DNA of 49,479 nucleotides from Eubacteriales bacterium (lineage in GTDB: Bacteria > Bacillota > Clostridia > Christensenellales > UMGS416), in NCBI GenBank assembly GCA_028693155.1, contig JAQUVY010000005.1, positions 1 to 49,479 of the forward strand, given 5' to 3'. Under the pieces are notes generated by a model that did not search any database, had not been told where the DNA came from, and saw only the letters and a program-made list of their open reading frames with translations. Position 1 is the first letter of the stretch, and each line of letters begins with the position of its first letter. Made by a program: the position numbers and the translations under genes. This document shows, piece after piece, positions 24,947 through 34,375 of this stretch.

Positions 24947-25899
24947 GCATGAAGATCAAAGAGGTGTCGGTGCAGGGCAGTGCTGCGCTGGCGCCGATGG
25001 CCGGGGTCACGGATATGCCCTATCGGCATCTGTGCCGGGCGATGGGAGCCGCGTATACGGTGACCGAAATGGTCAGCGCACGCGCCATGCTTTACAACCC
25101 GGATAAGGAAGCCGAGCTGCGGGCGCGCTCCCCGCTGGAGGTTCCCGCCGCCCTGCAAATTTTCGGGGACGACCCCGAAATGATGGCCGAAATGGCGGCT
25201 CGCTACGGCGGGGAATACGCGGTGATCGACCTGAACATGGGGTGCCCGGCACCCAAGATCGTAAAGGGAAATCAGGGCAGCGCGCTGCTGCGCGATCCGG
25301 CACTGGCCGGGCGCATCATCCGCCGGTGCGCCGACACGCTCAAACAGCCGGTCACAGTGAAAATGCGCCTGGGGTGGGACGCGGAGCATGTGTGCGCGGT
25401 GGATTTTGCCCGCATGGCGCAGGACTGCGGCGCGGCGGCGCTTTGCGTGCATGGACGCACGCGGGAGCAGCAGTATGCAGGCCGCGCCGACTGGGAAGAG
25501 ATCGCCCGGGTCAAGCGGGCGGTGAGTATCCCGGTGTGGGGCAACGGCGATATTGCCGGCGGGGCCGAAGCGGTGCGCCGGATGGCGCAAAGCGGCGTGG
25601 ACGGCGTGATGATCGGCCGGGCGGCGCTGGGAGATCCGTGGATATTCCGCCGGGTGGAAAGCGCCTTGCTGGGGCGGGAGGAGCATATGCCCGACACGGC
25701 TGAGAAAAAGCGCGTGATGCGGCAGCATTGCCTGCTGCAAAGTGCGTTTTATCCGCCGCGGCTGGCTGTGCTGCGCATGCGTAAGCATATGGCCTGGTAT
25801 CTCAAGGGGTTTCCCATGGCGGCAAAGCTGCGCCAGCAGGTTTTTGCGCTGGAGGAGATGGAGCAGATTCTGGCGTTTATCGATGCGTTGACCGATTGA
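24943..25899 (+). CDS. dus: tRNA-dihydrouridine synthase (DusB-like)
   Basis: A 318-residue flavoenzyme of the Dus family, typical DusB length. APMAGVTDMPYR forms the FMN-binding start. LNMGCPAPK contains catalytic Cys101, and KMRLGWD, CVHGRTREQ and GNGDIAGG...GVMIGRAALGDPWIF complete the barrel motifs. It reduces uridine to dihydrouridine in the tRNA D-loop with NADPH. The first ATG (24943) overlaps the upstream stop by ATGA; a second ATG at 24949 is possible. A weak terminator hairpin follows. Confidence 0.92.
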   Translation: MSMKIKEVSVQGSAALAPMAGVTDMPYRHLCRAMGAAYTVTEMVSARAMLYNPDKEAELRARSPLEVPAALQIFGDDPEMMAEMAARYGGEYAVIDLNMGCPAPKIVKGNQGSALLRDPALAGRIIRRCADTLKQPVTVKMRLGWDAEHVCAVDFARMAQDCGAAALCVHGRTREQQYAGRADWEEIARVKRAVSIPVWGNGDIAGGAEAVRRMAQSGVDGVMIGRAALGDPWIFRRVESALLGREEHMPDTAEKKRVMRQHCLLQSAFYPPRLAVLRMRKHMAWYLKGFPMAAKLRQQVFALEEMEQILAFIDALTD

Positions 25900-25904
25900 A
25901 AATA

Positions 25905-25941
25905 CAAATCCCGGCTTTGCGTTTCCCGCGGCCGGGATTTG
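25905..25941 (+). terminator. Hairpin after dus
   Basis: An 11-bp perfect stem CAAATCCCGGC/GCCGGGATTTG with a 15-base loop and only a weak T-run. It also lies just before the ftsK promoter. Confidence 0.6.
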
Positions 25942-25966
25942 TTCGGCTATGAAAGTGTGTTATAAT
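25939..25966 (+). promoter_or_regulatory. Promoter of the ftsK-rimO-pgsA-cinA operon
   Basis: TTGTTC (25939-25944), 16-bp spacer, then TGT and a perfect TATAAT (25961-25966), an extended -10. Confidence 0.7.
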
Positions 25967-26039
25967 TAACCATCAAGGATTCTCAGTGATCTGTGCAGGA
26001 CACGGCTGTGAAGGATATCAATAAATACGGGAGAAGAGC

Positions 26040-28862
26040 ATGGCAAGCAGAAAACAAAACAAAACGGCGGCAGCCGCGCCGGCTAAAGGAAGAAGCGCAG
26101 CCAAAGGCGGTGCCAAGAGCACGGCCAAGCGCCGGGGAAAGACCCCCGCCAGCGAGATCGTCGGGCTGATTTTGGCGGTGCTGGGCATTTATCTGTTCAT
26201 TTGTGTGGTCATGAAATCGGCGGGCATTGTAGGAGATGCGGTCAAGCAGGGCATGTACGGCTTGTTTGGCCTGACGGCTTACGTTGCGCCGCTGGGGTTG
26301 GTGGTGCTGGGTGGGTGTTTCATCATGAAGGGCACCAAGCGCAAAAAAAGCGCGGGGCTGTGGGCCTATGTGGCCATTGTGTGGAGCCTTTTTTGCCTGT
26401 TTGGCCTGTTTTTTGCCAACCGATATGACAACGCCACGTTCCGCTCGTTTGTCGCCGACGCCTACGCGTTGGGTCAGCGCTCTTTGGTGGGCGCAGGCGC
26501 GGCAAGCGCGCTGCTGCTGTTTCCGGCGACGAAGTATTTGGGCAATGTAGGCGCCTTTCTTGTGTTTACCACCATTATTCTTACGATCAGCATCGTCAAG
26601 TTTCGCCTTTCCCTGCGCAAAACCGGCGAGGAGATCAAGCAGGTGGGCGGGCGCGTGGCGCAGGCCACCGGGCAGCGGGTGGAGGAATACCGCCAGCGCT
26701 CGGTCGAGCAGCGCGAGATGCGCGTTGCCCAGCGGGAGCACCGTGCCAAAAGCCCTCTTTTTGTGGAATCCATGGCCAGATCCTCGGTGCACAGCGCGCC
26801 GGATGTGGATATTATCCAGCCGGACATGTTTGAGGACGCGCTGCGCAAGCCCGGCGATTCTGTTCCCGAGCCGGATCCGTTTTATGCTTCCAGAAAAGAC
26901 GCCGCCGGGGGTTGGCAGGACGAGGAGCTGTCGGTGCTGAGCGACCAAAACGGCACCTTGTTCGCGCAGGAAGCGCATAGCGATCCCATGGCGGATACCA
27001 TCCGCCTGCCGCACACCGCCGCACAGGAGCCGCCGCAGGAGGAGCACGAGCCGCCGCGGCGCAGCGATGGCCGTCGGGACGGCGATCCCATCCCGTGGGA
27101 GCTGGGCGGAAAGACCCGGGAAGAAGAAACGGATTTGCCTGCGGCGCAGAGCGAGGACACGCCGCAGGACGAGGCCGAAGGGCCGGCGCGCATTTGGGGC
27201 ACGCCTCGCGCCGCCTCCGACGACGGGCTGGAGCCGAATTTCGGCCGCCTTGCCGGGAAAGACAGCCCGGTGACCGCCGCCGCGCCGCCCAGCGCTGCCC
27301 AGCAGGCAGAGCCTGCGCCTAAGCCGGAAAAGACGCCCGAGCCCGAGACGCCGGAGGATGCCGAAAAGCCCAAGGTTTATCAGCTACCGCCCATCACGCT
27401 GCTGGATGAAAACCCGGATCGCAACCGCCGCACCAGTCAGGATGAATACATGGAGGGGGCACACCGGCTGGAGGAGACGCTGCTGAGCTTTGGCGTGAAA
27501 TGCCACGTCATCAACGTCAGCGCCGGCCCCGCCATCACGCGCTATGAGCTACAGCCCGCGCCGGGTGTGAAGATCAGCCGCATCGTCAACCTGTCCAACG
27601 ACATTGCGCTGAGCATGGCGGCTTCGGGCGTGCGCATCGAAGCGCCTATCCCCGGCAAGGCGGCCATCGGGGTGGAGGTGCCCAACGCGCGGGTGGCCAT
27701 GGTGCATCTGCGCGACGTGCTGGATTCGCCTGAGTTTGCCAAGGCCCAGTCGCCCCTGGCCTTTGCGCTGGGCAAGGACATCGCCGGCAAGTGCATCGTT
27801 TCGGATGTGGCCAAGATGCCCCATGTGCTTATCGCGGGGGCGACGGGCTCGGGCAAGAGCGTGTGCATCAACGCGCTGATCCTCAGCCTGCTTTATCGTT
27901 CCACACCCGAGCAGGTGCGCATGATCATGATCGACCCCAAGGTGGTGGAGCTGAGCTCCTATAACGGCATTCCCCATCTGCTCATCCCCGTGGTGACCGA
28001 TGCGAAAAAAGCCGCCGGCGCGCTCAACTACGCCGTGCAGGAGATGACAAGGCGGTACGGCCTCTTCGCCGAAACCGGCGCGCGAGACATTCACCGCTAT
28101 CACGAGATCGTGGCCGACGACCCGCAGGGCGAGCACCTGCCGCAGATCGTGGTCATCATCGACGAGCTGGCCGATCTGATGATGGTAGCGCCCAACGACG
28201 TGGAGGATTCCATCTGCCGCATTGCCCAGCTGGCGCGCGCCGCGGGCATTCATCTGGTCATCGCTACCCAGCGTCCGTCGGTGGACGTCATCACCGGCAT
28301 CATTAAGGCCAATATCCCCTCCCGCGTGGCGTTCGCCGTCTCCTCTCAGGTGGATTCGCGCACCATACTGGACATGGCCGGCGCGGAGAAGCTGCTGGGG
28401 AGAGGCGACATGCTGTTCAACCCCAGCGGAGCCATCAAGCCTCTGCGCGTGCAGGGTGCCTACGTCAGCGATGCCGAGGTGGAGCGGGTGGTGGAGTTCA
28501 TTAAAGGGCAGGCCGACGGGCAGTACGACGCCGACGTGCTCAAAACCATCGACAAATTTGAGATCACGCAAAAAGGCGGCACGGTGCGCGGCCGGGTGGA
28601 GGACGAGGGTGCCGACTTCGGCAACAAGCTGGATCCGCTGCTGAGCGACGCGGTGGATGTGGTGTGCGACCTGGGGCAGGCGTCCATCTCCATGCTGCAG
28701 CGCAAGCTGCGCCTGGGCTATGCCCGCGCGGCCCGCATGATCGACGAGCTGGAGGAGCTGGGCGTCATCGGCCCGTCTTCGGGCAGCAAGCCCCGTGAGG
28801 TCATTGTTACAAGAAACGAAGCAAAAGAACTGGTGGAAGCCAGCAAGGAAGGTCTGTTATGA
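26040..28862 (+). CDS. ftsK: DNA translocase FtsK/SpoIIIE
   Basis: A 940-residue DNA pump. A basic, low-complexity start leads to four or so membrane segments (about residues 38-195), then a long acidic/proline-rich linker (about 230-450). The motor has Walker [10 protein letters not shown] near residue 600, [10 protein letters not shown] (Walker B) and [23 protein letters not shown]-terminal gamma winged helix follows ([24 protein letters not shown]). It moves chromosomal DNA through the division or sporulation septum; in a sporulating cell it would act as SpoIIIE. GGGAG precedes the ATG. It overlaps rimO by ATGA. Confidence 0.96.
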   Translation: MASRKQNKTAAAAPAKGRSAAKGGAKSTAKRRGKTPASEIVGLILAVLGIYLFICVVMKSAGIVGDAVKQGMYGLFGLTAYVAPLGLVVLGGCFIMKGTKRKKSAGLWAYVAIVWSLFCLFGLFFANRYDNATFRSFVADAYALGQRSLVGAGAASALLLFPATKYLGNVGAFLVFTTIILTISIVKFRLSLRKTGEEIKQVGGRVAQATGQRVEEYRQRSVEQREMRVAQREHRAKSPLFVESMARSSVHSAPDVDIIQPDMFEDALRKPGDSVPEPDPFYASRKDAAGGWQDEELSVLSDQNGTLFAQEAHSDPMADTIRLPHTAAQEPPQEEHEPPRRSDGRRDGDPIPWELGGKTREEETDLPAAQSEDTPQDEAEGPARIWGTPRAASDDGLEPNFGRLAGKDSPVTAAAPPSAAQQAEPAPKPEKTPEPETPEDAEKPKVYQLPPITLLDENPDRNRRTSQDEYMEGAHRLEETLLSFGVKCHVINVSAGPAITRYELQPAPGVKISRIVNLSNDIALSMAASGVRIEAPIPGKAAIGVEVPNARVAMVHLRDVLDSPEFAKAQSPLAFALGKDIAGKCIVSDVAKMPHVLIAGATGSGKSVCINALILSLLYRSTPEQVRMIMIDPKVVELSSYNGIPHLLIPVVTDAKKAAGALNYAVQEMTRRYGLFAETGARDIHRYHEIVADDPQGEHLPQIVVIIDELADLMMVAPNDVEDSICRIAQLARAAGIHLVIATQRPSVDVITGIIKANIPSRVAFAVSSQVDSRTILDMAGAEKLLGRGDMLFNPSGAIKPLRVQGAYVSDAEVERVVEFIKGQADGQYDADVLKTIDKFEITQKGGTVRGRVEDEGADFGNKLDPLLSDAVDVVCDLGQASISMLQRKLRLGYARAARMIDELEELGVIGPSSGSKPREVIVTRNEAKELVEASKEGLL

Positions 28863-30166
28863 AGGTTGCCATGAAATCTCTGGGCTGTCCCAAAAACGAG
28901 GTGGATGCCGAGGTGCTGCTCTACGAACTGGAAAAGGCCGGTTACGCCGTGACCGATCATGAGGAGCAGGCCGACATCATTATCGTCAACACCTGCGGGT
29001 TCATCGGCGATGCCGCGCAGGAGTCGGTCAATACCATTTTGGATATGGCCGAGTATAAAAAGGATCGGTGTCGGCTGCTCATCGTCTCGGGCTGCCTTTC
29101 CCAGCGCTACCAGCAGGATCTCTTTGAGCAGCTGCCCGAGGTGGATCTTATGCTGGGCGTAGCGCAGTACCCGCAGATCGTCAGCTATGTGGAGCAGACC
29201 CTACAAAGCAAAGGCAGGCTGCTGGACTGCGCATTGGCGGACGTGCCCTCGGTCACCTCCGGCCGGCGGCTGGAGCGGGGGCATTTTGCCTATTTGAAGA
29301 TCGCCGAGGGCTGCGACAACTTCTGCACCTACTGCACCATTCCGCGCATCCGCGGGCATTATCACAGCCGCGCGCGGGAGGACATTGTGGCGGAGGCAAG
29401 GATGCTGGCCGACCGGGGCGTTGCCGAGGTGACGCTCATTGCCCAGGATACCACCCGCTACGGCACGGATCGCTACGGAAAGCCGGAGCTGGCCTCCCTC
29501 ATGCGCGAGGTGGCGCATGTGCCGGGCATTCGCTGGGTCAGAGTGCTGTACTGCTATCCCGAGCTGGTTACCCCGGAGCTGCTGGAGACCATCGCCGGGG
29601 AAGAGAATATCTGCAACTATATCGACATTCCCCTTCAGCACATTGACGACAACATCTTGCGGCGCATGGGGCGGCGCTCCACCGAGGCGCAGATTCGCGA
29701 GCTCATCCCCCGCATCCGCGACGAATACGGCATTGCGGTGCGCACCACGTTTATCGTGGGGTTCCCGGGGGAGAGCCGGGAGGCTTCGCGCAAGCTGTTG
29801 GAATTTGTGAAGGAGGCGCGCTTCGCGCAGATGGGCGCCTTCCGCTACAGCCCGGAGGAGGACACGCCCGCCGCGGCCATGCCCGACCAGGTGAGCGAGC
29901 GCACCAAGCAGGCGCGCTACGACCGCCTGATGCTGGCGCAGCAGGCCATTTCGCTGGAAAACATGCGCGTCTATGCGGGCAAGACCTTGCCGGTGATCGT
30001 GGATAAAAAAACGGGGAAGAACACCTGGCAGGCGCGCACCGCGTTTCAGTCGCCGGATATTGACGGCTGTGTGATCCTAAAAGGAGAAGCGCTGCACCCC
30101 GGGCAATTTGTCGACGCGGCCATCACCGGCTGCGATCCTTATGATCTGCAAGGAGAGGTACTATGA
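28859..30166 (+). CDS. rimO: Ribosomal protein S12 methylthiotransferase RimO
   Basis: A 435-residue radical-SAM methylthiotransferase. The UPF0004 domain has Cys10, Cys46 and Cys79 for one 4Fe-4S cluster. The radical SAM triad is CDNFCTYC (Cys152/156/159). A C-terminal TRAM domain follows ([11 protein letters not shown]...). The start [14 protein letters not shown] is specific for RimO rather than MiaB. It adds a methylthio group to an Asp of S12. It overlaps ftsK and pgsA by four bases each, giving a tightly coupled operon. Confidence 0.96.
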   Translation: MKVAMKSLGCPKNEVDAEVLLYELEKAGYAVTDHEEQADIIIVNTCGFIGDAAQESVNTILDMAEYKKDRCRLLIVSGCLSQRYQQDLFEQLPEVDLMLGVAQYPQIVSYVEQTLQSKGRLLDCALADVPSVTSGRRLERGHFAYLKIAEGCDNFCTYCTIPRIRGHYHSRAREDIVAEARMLADRGVAEVTLIAQDTTRYGTDRYGKPELASLMREVAHVPGIRWVRVLYCYPELVTPELLETIAGEENICNYIDIPLQHIDDNILRRMGRRSTEAQIRELIPRIRDEYGIAVRTTFIVGFPGESREASRKLLEFVKEARFAQMGAFRYSPEEDTPAAAMPDQVSERTKQARYDRLMLAQQAISLENMRVYAGKTLPVIVDKKTGKNTWQARTAFQSPDIDGCVILKGEALHPGQFVDAAITGCDPYDLQGEVL

Positions 30167-30714
30167 GCCTGGCAAATAAGCTGACCGTATTCCGCATCAT
30201 CCTCATCCCGGTGTTTTTGATCGTGCTGTATCTGCCCTTTCCGTATATGCGTGCGGTGGGTGCGGTCCTCTTTTTCATCGCCGCGATGACCGATATTCTG
30301 GATGGGTATGTGGCGCGCAAGCAGAAAACCGTCTCGGATTTCGGCAAGATCATGGATCCCATCGCAGACAAGCTGCTGGTGATCGCCGGGCTGCTCATGA
30401 TGGTGCAGTGGGGCGAGGTGGGAGCTTGGGCGGCCATCGTTATCGTGAGCCGGGAGATCCTCATCAGCGGTCTGCGCCTGGTGGTGCTTTCCCGCGGGGG
30501 ACAGGTCATCGCCGCCAGCTGGCTGGGGAAAACTAAAACAATTTTGCAGGACATTGCAGTTATTTGCTTATTGCTTCAAAAGAACTTCCTTTTTCTGGAG
30601 AATTGGTATATATGTAGTGCGTTGCTGCTGGCGGCACTGGTGTTTACCGTCTGGTCGGGCGTGGATTACGCCGTGGCCAGCGCCCGGGCAGTGAAGGAGG
30701 CGGACGCGAGATGA
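30163..30714 (+). CDS. pgsA: CDP-diacylglycerol-glycerol-3-phosphate 3-phosphatidyltransferase
   Basis: A 183-residue integral membrane enzyme with the CDP-alcohol phosphotransferase motif DGYVARKQKTVSDFGKIMD...D (about residues 46-68). It starts with the PgsA-typical LANKLTVFRIILIPVF. It makes phosphatidylglycerol phosphate from CDP-diacylglycerol and glycerol-3-phosphate. It overlaps rimO and cinA by ATGA-type junctions. The rimO-pgsA-cinA order is common in Firmicutes, supporting the call. Confidence 0.94.
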   Translation: MSLANKLTVFRIILIPVFLIVLYLPFPYMRAVGAVLFFIAAMTDILDGYVARKQKTVSDFGKIMDPIADKLLVIAGLLMMVQWGEVGAWAAIVIVSREILISGLRLVVLSRGGQVIAASWLGKTKTILQDIAVICLLLQKNFLFLENWYICSALLLAALVFTVWSGVDYAVASARAVKEADAR

Positions 30715-31946
30715 TCGCCGAGATTTTGGCTGTAGGAACCGAGCTTTTGCTGGGGCAGATCGCAAACACCGATGCCCAGTATCTATCCAGAGGCTTGTCC
30801 GCGCTGGGAATCACCGTTTACCGCCACAGCGTGGTGGGGGATAACCCCGGCAGGCTGCGGGAAGCTTTTTTTCAGGCGCTGGAGCGCTCCGATCTGGTCA
30901 TCGCCACCGGCGGGCTGGGGCCCACCATGGACGACCTCACCAAGGAGACCATCGCCGAGGCGCTGGGACTGCCCATGGAGCGCCACGAGCCGTCCTTTGC
31001 GGCAATGAAAGCGTTTTTTGACCGCCTTGGGCGAGAAATGACGCCAAACAACGAAAAACAGATCTGGTTTCCCCAAGGCTGCACCGTGCTGCGCAACGAC
31101 CGCGGCACCGCGCCGGGTTGTGCCATTGAGCATGAGGGGAAGACCATTATTATTTTGCCCGGCCCACCCCGCGAGCTGCAGTGGGTCTATGACAATCAAG
31201 TGGTGCCCTACCTGGAAAAGCGCTGTGGCAGGAAATTCATTTCCCGCTTCCTGCGGTTTTACGGCATCGGCGAGTCCACGTTGGAGAGCGTGCTGGCTGA
31301 CCTCATCGCCGCGCAGACCAACCCAACCATTGCGCCCTATGCGGGCAGCGGCGAGGTGCAGCTGCGCCTGACCGCCGCCGTATCCGACGCAGAAGACGCC
31401 GACGCGCTGCTGGACCCGGTTCAGCGGCAGATCGAAGCGCGGGTGGGGGAATATTTGTATACCGACCGCTGGGGCTCCATGGCCGAAACGGTGGTGCGCC
31501 TGCTGGCACAGACGGGCAAGACGGTGGCAGTGGCCGAGTCCTGCACGGGCGGCATGATCGCCTCAGCGCTGGTGGATCATCCCGGCGTATCCCAGAGCTT
31601 GCTGCTGGGTGTGGTGTCCTACGCCAACCAGGCAAAGGAAACCGTGCTGGGCGTGCGCGCGGAGACGCTGGAGCGCTATGGAGCGGTCAGCGAGCAGACG
31701 GCCTGCGAGATGGCCGAGGGCGTGCTGCGCATTTCGGGCGCGGATGTGGCCGTGTCCACCACGGGGATTGCCGGGCCGGATGGCGGCACCGAGGAAAAAC
31801 CCGTCGGGTTGGTTTGGATCGGCCTGGCCGAAAAGGGCAAGCCCGTGCGCGCCGTGCGCCATCAGTTTACCAGAGACAGAAACTATGTCCGCAACAGTGC
31901 AACATTGGCGGCGCTGGATATGCTGCGCCGTTCCATTGCAAAATAA
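30711..31946 (+). CDS. cinA: CinA: competence/damage-inducible protein, NMN deamidase
   Basis: A 411-residue two-domain protein. The N-terminal MoaB/MogA-like domain has AVGTELLLGQIANTDAQYL and TGGLGPTMDDLTKE. The C-terminal CinA domain has VAVAESCTGGMIASALVDHPGVS and TTGIAGPDGGTEEKPVG, the NMN amidohydrolase site. It recycles nicotinamide mononucleotide and often precedes recA. Here recA is 4.1 kb away, with other genes between. It overlaps pgsA by four bases. Confidence 0.95.
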   Translation: MIAEILAVGTELLLGQIANTDAQYLSRGLSALGITVYRHSVVGDNPGRLREAFFQALERSDLVIATGGLGPTMDDLTKETIAEALGLPMERHEPSFAAMKAFFDRLGREMTPNNEKQIWFPQGCTVLRNDRGTAPGCAIEHEGKTIIILPGPPRELQWVYDNQVVPYLEKRCGRKFISRFLRFYGIGESTLESVLADLIAAQTNPTIAPYAGSGEVQLRLTAAVSDAEDADALLDPVQRQIEARVGEYLYTDRWGSMAETVVRLLAQTGKTVAVAESCTGGMIASALVDHPGVSQSLLLGVVSYANQAKETVLGVRAETLERYGAVSEQTACEMAEGVLRISGADVAVSTTGIAGPDGGTEEKPVGLVWIGLAEKGKPVRAVRHQFTRDRNYVRNSATLAALDMLRRSIAK

Positions 31947-31971
31947 GCGCATCCTTTAGGAGGCAACCGAA

Positions 31972-33057
31972 ATGACGCATACCGAACGAGTACAGGCCGT
32001 ACTGGAAAGCAGAAATCCTGATCGCATGGCTACGCTGTGCGGCTGGCTGGCCTATCCCCGGCACCTGATCACCATCGCCGGGGCGACCGATGAAGAGTAC
32101 AAGGCCGATCCCGGAAAGGTGTATCACGAAGCTTACCGGCGCATGGGCATCGACGCGCTGGTATGCGGTTATCCCGAGCGCGGCGCCAAAGAGCCCGATC
32201 CCGAGGCCTGGCGTATTGTGGATCATGAGACCTACACCCATGCCAAAACCGGCGTAGAGCTGGAGGATCTGGTCGAGAAGATCGACGCCATGCCCGAACC
32301 GGAGAAGTATGAGGACAATTTCGACCTGGACGGCGAGTATCAGAAGCTGGAAGCGAACATCAAAAAGTGGCGAGCCATGGATCCGGACATCGTGTATCTG
32401 CCGGCGCAGTGGGATCTGGGCAGCCACGTGACGTGGTACAGCGAGTTTGGCTATGAGAACTTTTTCCTGCTGGTGGGGCTTTATCCCGAGCGCGTCCGCA
32501 AGCTGCTGGAGATCGGCGGCGCCGTGGGTCACAGCCGTGCCAAGGTCATCGCGCGGGCGGTGCGCAACGGCATTTTCCCCAAGGCTGTTTTCATGGGCGA
32601 GGACATCTGCACCCAGCGCGGGTGCATGATCTCGGTGGATTTCATGGAAAAGTATTATGCACCCACCTTGAAATACGGTCTGGAACCCCTCAAAGAGGTG
32701 GATTGCCGACCGGTTTGGCATTCGGACGGCGACACCCGCAAGCTCATCCCCATGCTGCTGGAGTCGGGCGTACGCGGCTTCCAGGGCTTTCAGCCCGAGT
32801 GCGGCGTCACGCTGGATTACATCCTGAAATACAAACCCAAGGATGGCGGACGGCTGCTCTTTTTCGGGCCCATGGCCGTCACCACCGAGCTGCCCGTGCT
32901 GGACGAGCAGGGCATTCGCCAGAAGGTGCGGGACGCCTTCAACACCGCCAAGGACAAGGCGGACATCCTGCTTTTCACCTCCAATACGGTCATCCCCGAT
33001 ACACCGGTGGAGAACGTGATCGCTATGTACGACGAAGCGACCAAATGCCGCTACTGA
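31972..33057 (+). CDS. Uroporphyrinogen decarboxylase-like protein (third paralogue)
   Basis: A 361-residue URO-D superfamily protein. VWHSDGDTRKLIPMLLESGVRGFQGFQ corresponds to the HSDGN strand of the paralogue in the sigK element, with Asp instead of Cys. The HemE arginine motif is absent. It starts 26 bases after cinA with TTAGGAGG and ends at a strong terminator, so it may be read with the cinA operon. The function of this URO-D branch is unknown; no corrinoid protein or methyltransferase partner is seen here. Confidence 0.8.
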   Translation: MTHTERVQAVLESRNPDRMATLCGWLAYPRHLITIAGATDEEYKADPGKVYHEAYRRMGIDALVCGYPERGAKEPDPEAWRIVDHETYTHAKTGVELEDLVEKIDAMPEPEKYEDNFDLDGEYQKLEANIKKWRAMDPDIVYLPAQWDLGSHVTWYSEFGYENFFLLVGLYPERVRKLLEIGGAVGHSRAKVIARAVRNGIFPKAVFMGEDICTQRGCMISVDFMEKYYAPTLKYGLEPLKEVDCRPVWHSDGDTRKLIPMLLESGVRGFQGFQPECGVTLDYILKYKPKDGGRLLFFGPMAVTTELPVLDEQGIRQKVRDAFNTAKDKADILLFTSNTVIPDTPVENVIAMYDEATKCRY

Positions 33058-33068
33058 GCATAAAACAC

Positions 33069-33105
33069 AAAGGCCGGAAGAAATTTCTTCCGGCCTTTGC
33101 TTTTT
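33069..33105 (+). terminator. Terminator after the UroD-like gene
   Basis: A perfect 15-bp inverted repeat centred at 33083/33084 (AAAGGCCGGAAGAAA and its complement), then GCTTTTTCG. Confidence 0.9.
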
Positions 33106-33200
33106 CGCTTGACTGAGAGCTGCTCTAACCCTCATAATTGACAGCGAGACCTCCGTGCTTTTTTGTGCGCGGAGCTATTTTTGAGAACGGGAGAAAAAAG

Positions 33201-34334
33201 ATGGAAAAATCGAAGGTTTATTTTTCGGATTTTCGTACCATTGCCTTTGGGGACGGTCTGCCCGCCAAGCTGAAGAAGCTCATCCGCAAGGCCGGCATAG
33301 ACGCCCTCGATATGGACGGGAAATTCGTAGCCATTAAGCTGCATTTCGGAGAGTTGGGCAATATCAGCTATCTGCGCCCCAACTATGCCCGCGCCGTGGC
33401 GGACGTGGTGAAGGAGCTGGGCGGAAAGCCCTTTTTGACCGACTGCAACACGCTTTATCCCGGCAGCCGCAAAAACGCGCTGGAGCATCTGGAGTGTGCT
33501 TGGGAGAACGGCTTTACCCCCTTGACGGTGGGCTGCCCCATTTTGATCGGCGACGGCCTGAAGGGCACAGATGACGTGGCGGTGCCGGTGGCAGGGGGCG
33601 AATACCTCAAAGAGGCTAAGATCGGCCGCGCCATCATGGACGCCGATGTGTTCATCAGCCTGACCCATTTTAAAGGCCACGAAATGACCGGCTTCGGCGG
33701 CACCATCAAGAACATCGGCATGGGCTGCGGTTCCCGCGCCGGCAAAAAAGATCAGCACAGCAACGGCAAGCCGGATATTGACGCCGAGCTGTGCCGCGGC
33801 TGCCGCCGCTGCCAGCGCGAATGCGCCAACGGCGGGCTGGAGTTTGACGAGGCCTCCAAAAAAATGACGGTAAACAAGGCGAACTGCTTGGGCTGCGGCC
33901 GCTGCCTGGGCGCCTGCAACTTCGACGCCATCGAGTTTTCCAACGACGCGGCGGTGGCCGAGCTGAACTGCCGCATGGCCGAATATACCAAGGCGGTGGT
34001 GGACGGCCGACCCAACTTCCACATTTCTTTGGTGGTGGATGTGTCGCCCAACTGTGACTGCCATGGCGAAAATGACGCGCCCATCCTGCCCAACCTGGGG
34101 ATGTTCGCCTCCTTCGATCCTCTGGCGTTGGATCAGGCCTGTGCCGACGCCTGCATGGCCGCCGCGCCCCTGCCCGGCAGTCAGCTTGCCGACAACATGG
34201 CCAAGCCCGGTTTTGTGGATCATCACGATCACTTCACCAACTCCACGCCCGAGTCCGAATGGAAGACTTGCCTGGCGCACGCCGAAAAGATCGGCCTGGG
34301 CAGCCGCGCGTATGAACTGGTTGTCGTGAAGTAA
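33201..34334 (+). CDS. DUF362 protein with two 4Fe-4S clusters
   Basis: A 377-residue protein. An N-terminal DUF362 domain (about residues 1-190) includes LHFGELGN, FLTDCNTLYPGSR and THFKGHEMTGFGG. A bacterial ferredoxin insert follows with CRGCRRCQREC (about 197-207) and CLGCGRCLGAC (about 229-239). A short C-terminal DUF362 part continues. The arrangement is that of DUF362/4Fe-4S proteins of anaerobes, of unproven electron-transfer role. ATG 33201 follows GGGAG; an upstream in-frame start at 33138 lacks a good site. It is alone between two terminators. Confidence 0.85.
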   Translation: MEKSKVYFSDFRTIAFGDGLPAKLKKLIRKAGIDALDMDGKFVAIKLHFGELGNISYLRPNYARAVADVVKELGGKPFLTDCNTLYPGSRKNALEHLECAWENGFTPLTVGCPILIGDGLKGTDDVAVPVAGGEYLKEAKIGRAIMDADVFISLTHFKGHEMTGFGGTIKNIGMGCGSRAGKKDQHSNGKPDIDAELCRGCRRCQRECANGGLEFDEASKKMTVNKANCLGCGRCLGACNFDAIEFSNDAAVAELNCRMAEYTKAVVDGRPNFHISLVVDVSPNCDCHGENDAPILPNLGMFASFDPLALDQACADACMAAAPLPGSQLADNMAKPGFVDHHDHFTNSTPESEWKTCLAHAEKIGLGSRAYELVVVK

Positions 34335-34346
34335 AAAACGTAAAAG

Positions 34347-34375
34347 AAAAAGGCCGGCTGAGCCGGCCTTTTTTT
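34347..34375. terminator. Bidirectional terminator between DUF362 and the solute-binding gene
   Basis: AAAAAGGCCGGC/GCCGGCCTTTTT, with A- and T-runs on both sides, sits between two convergent genes. Confidence 0.93.
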
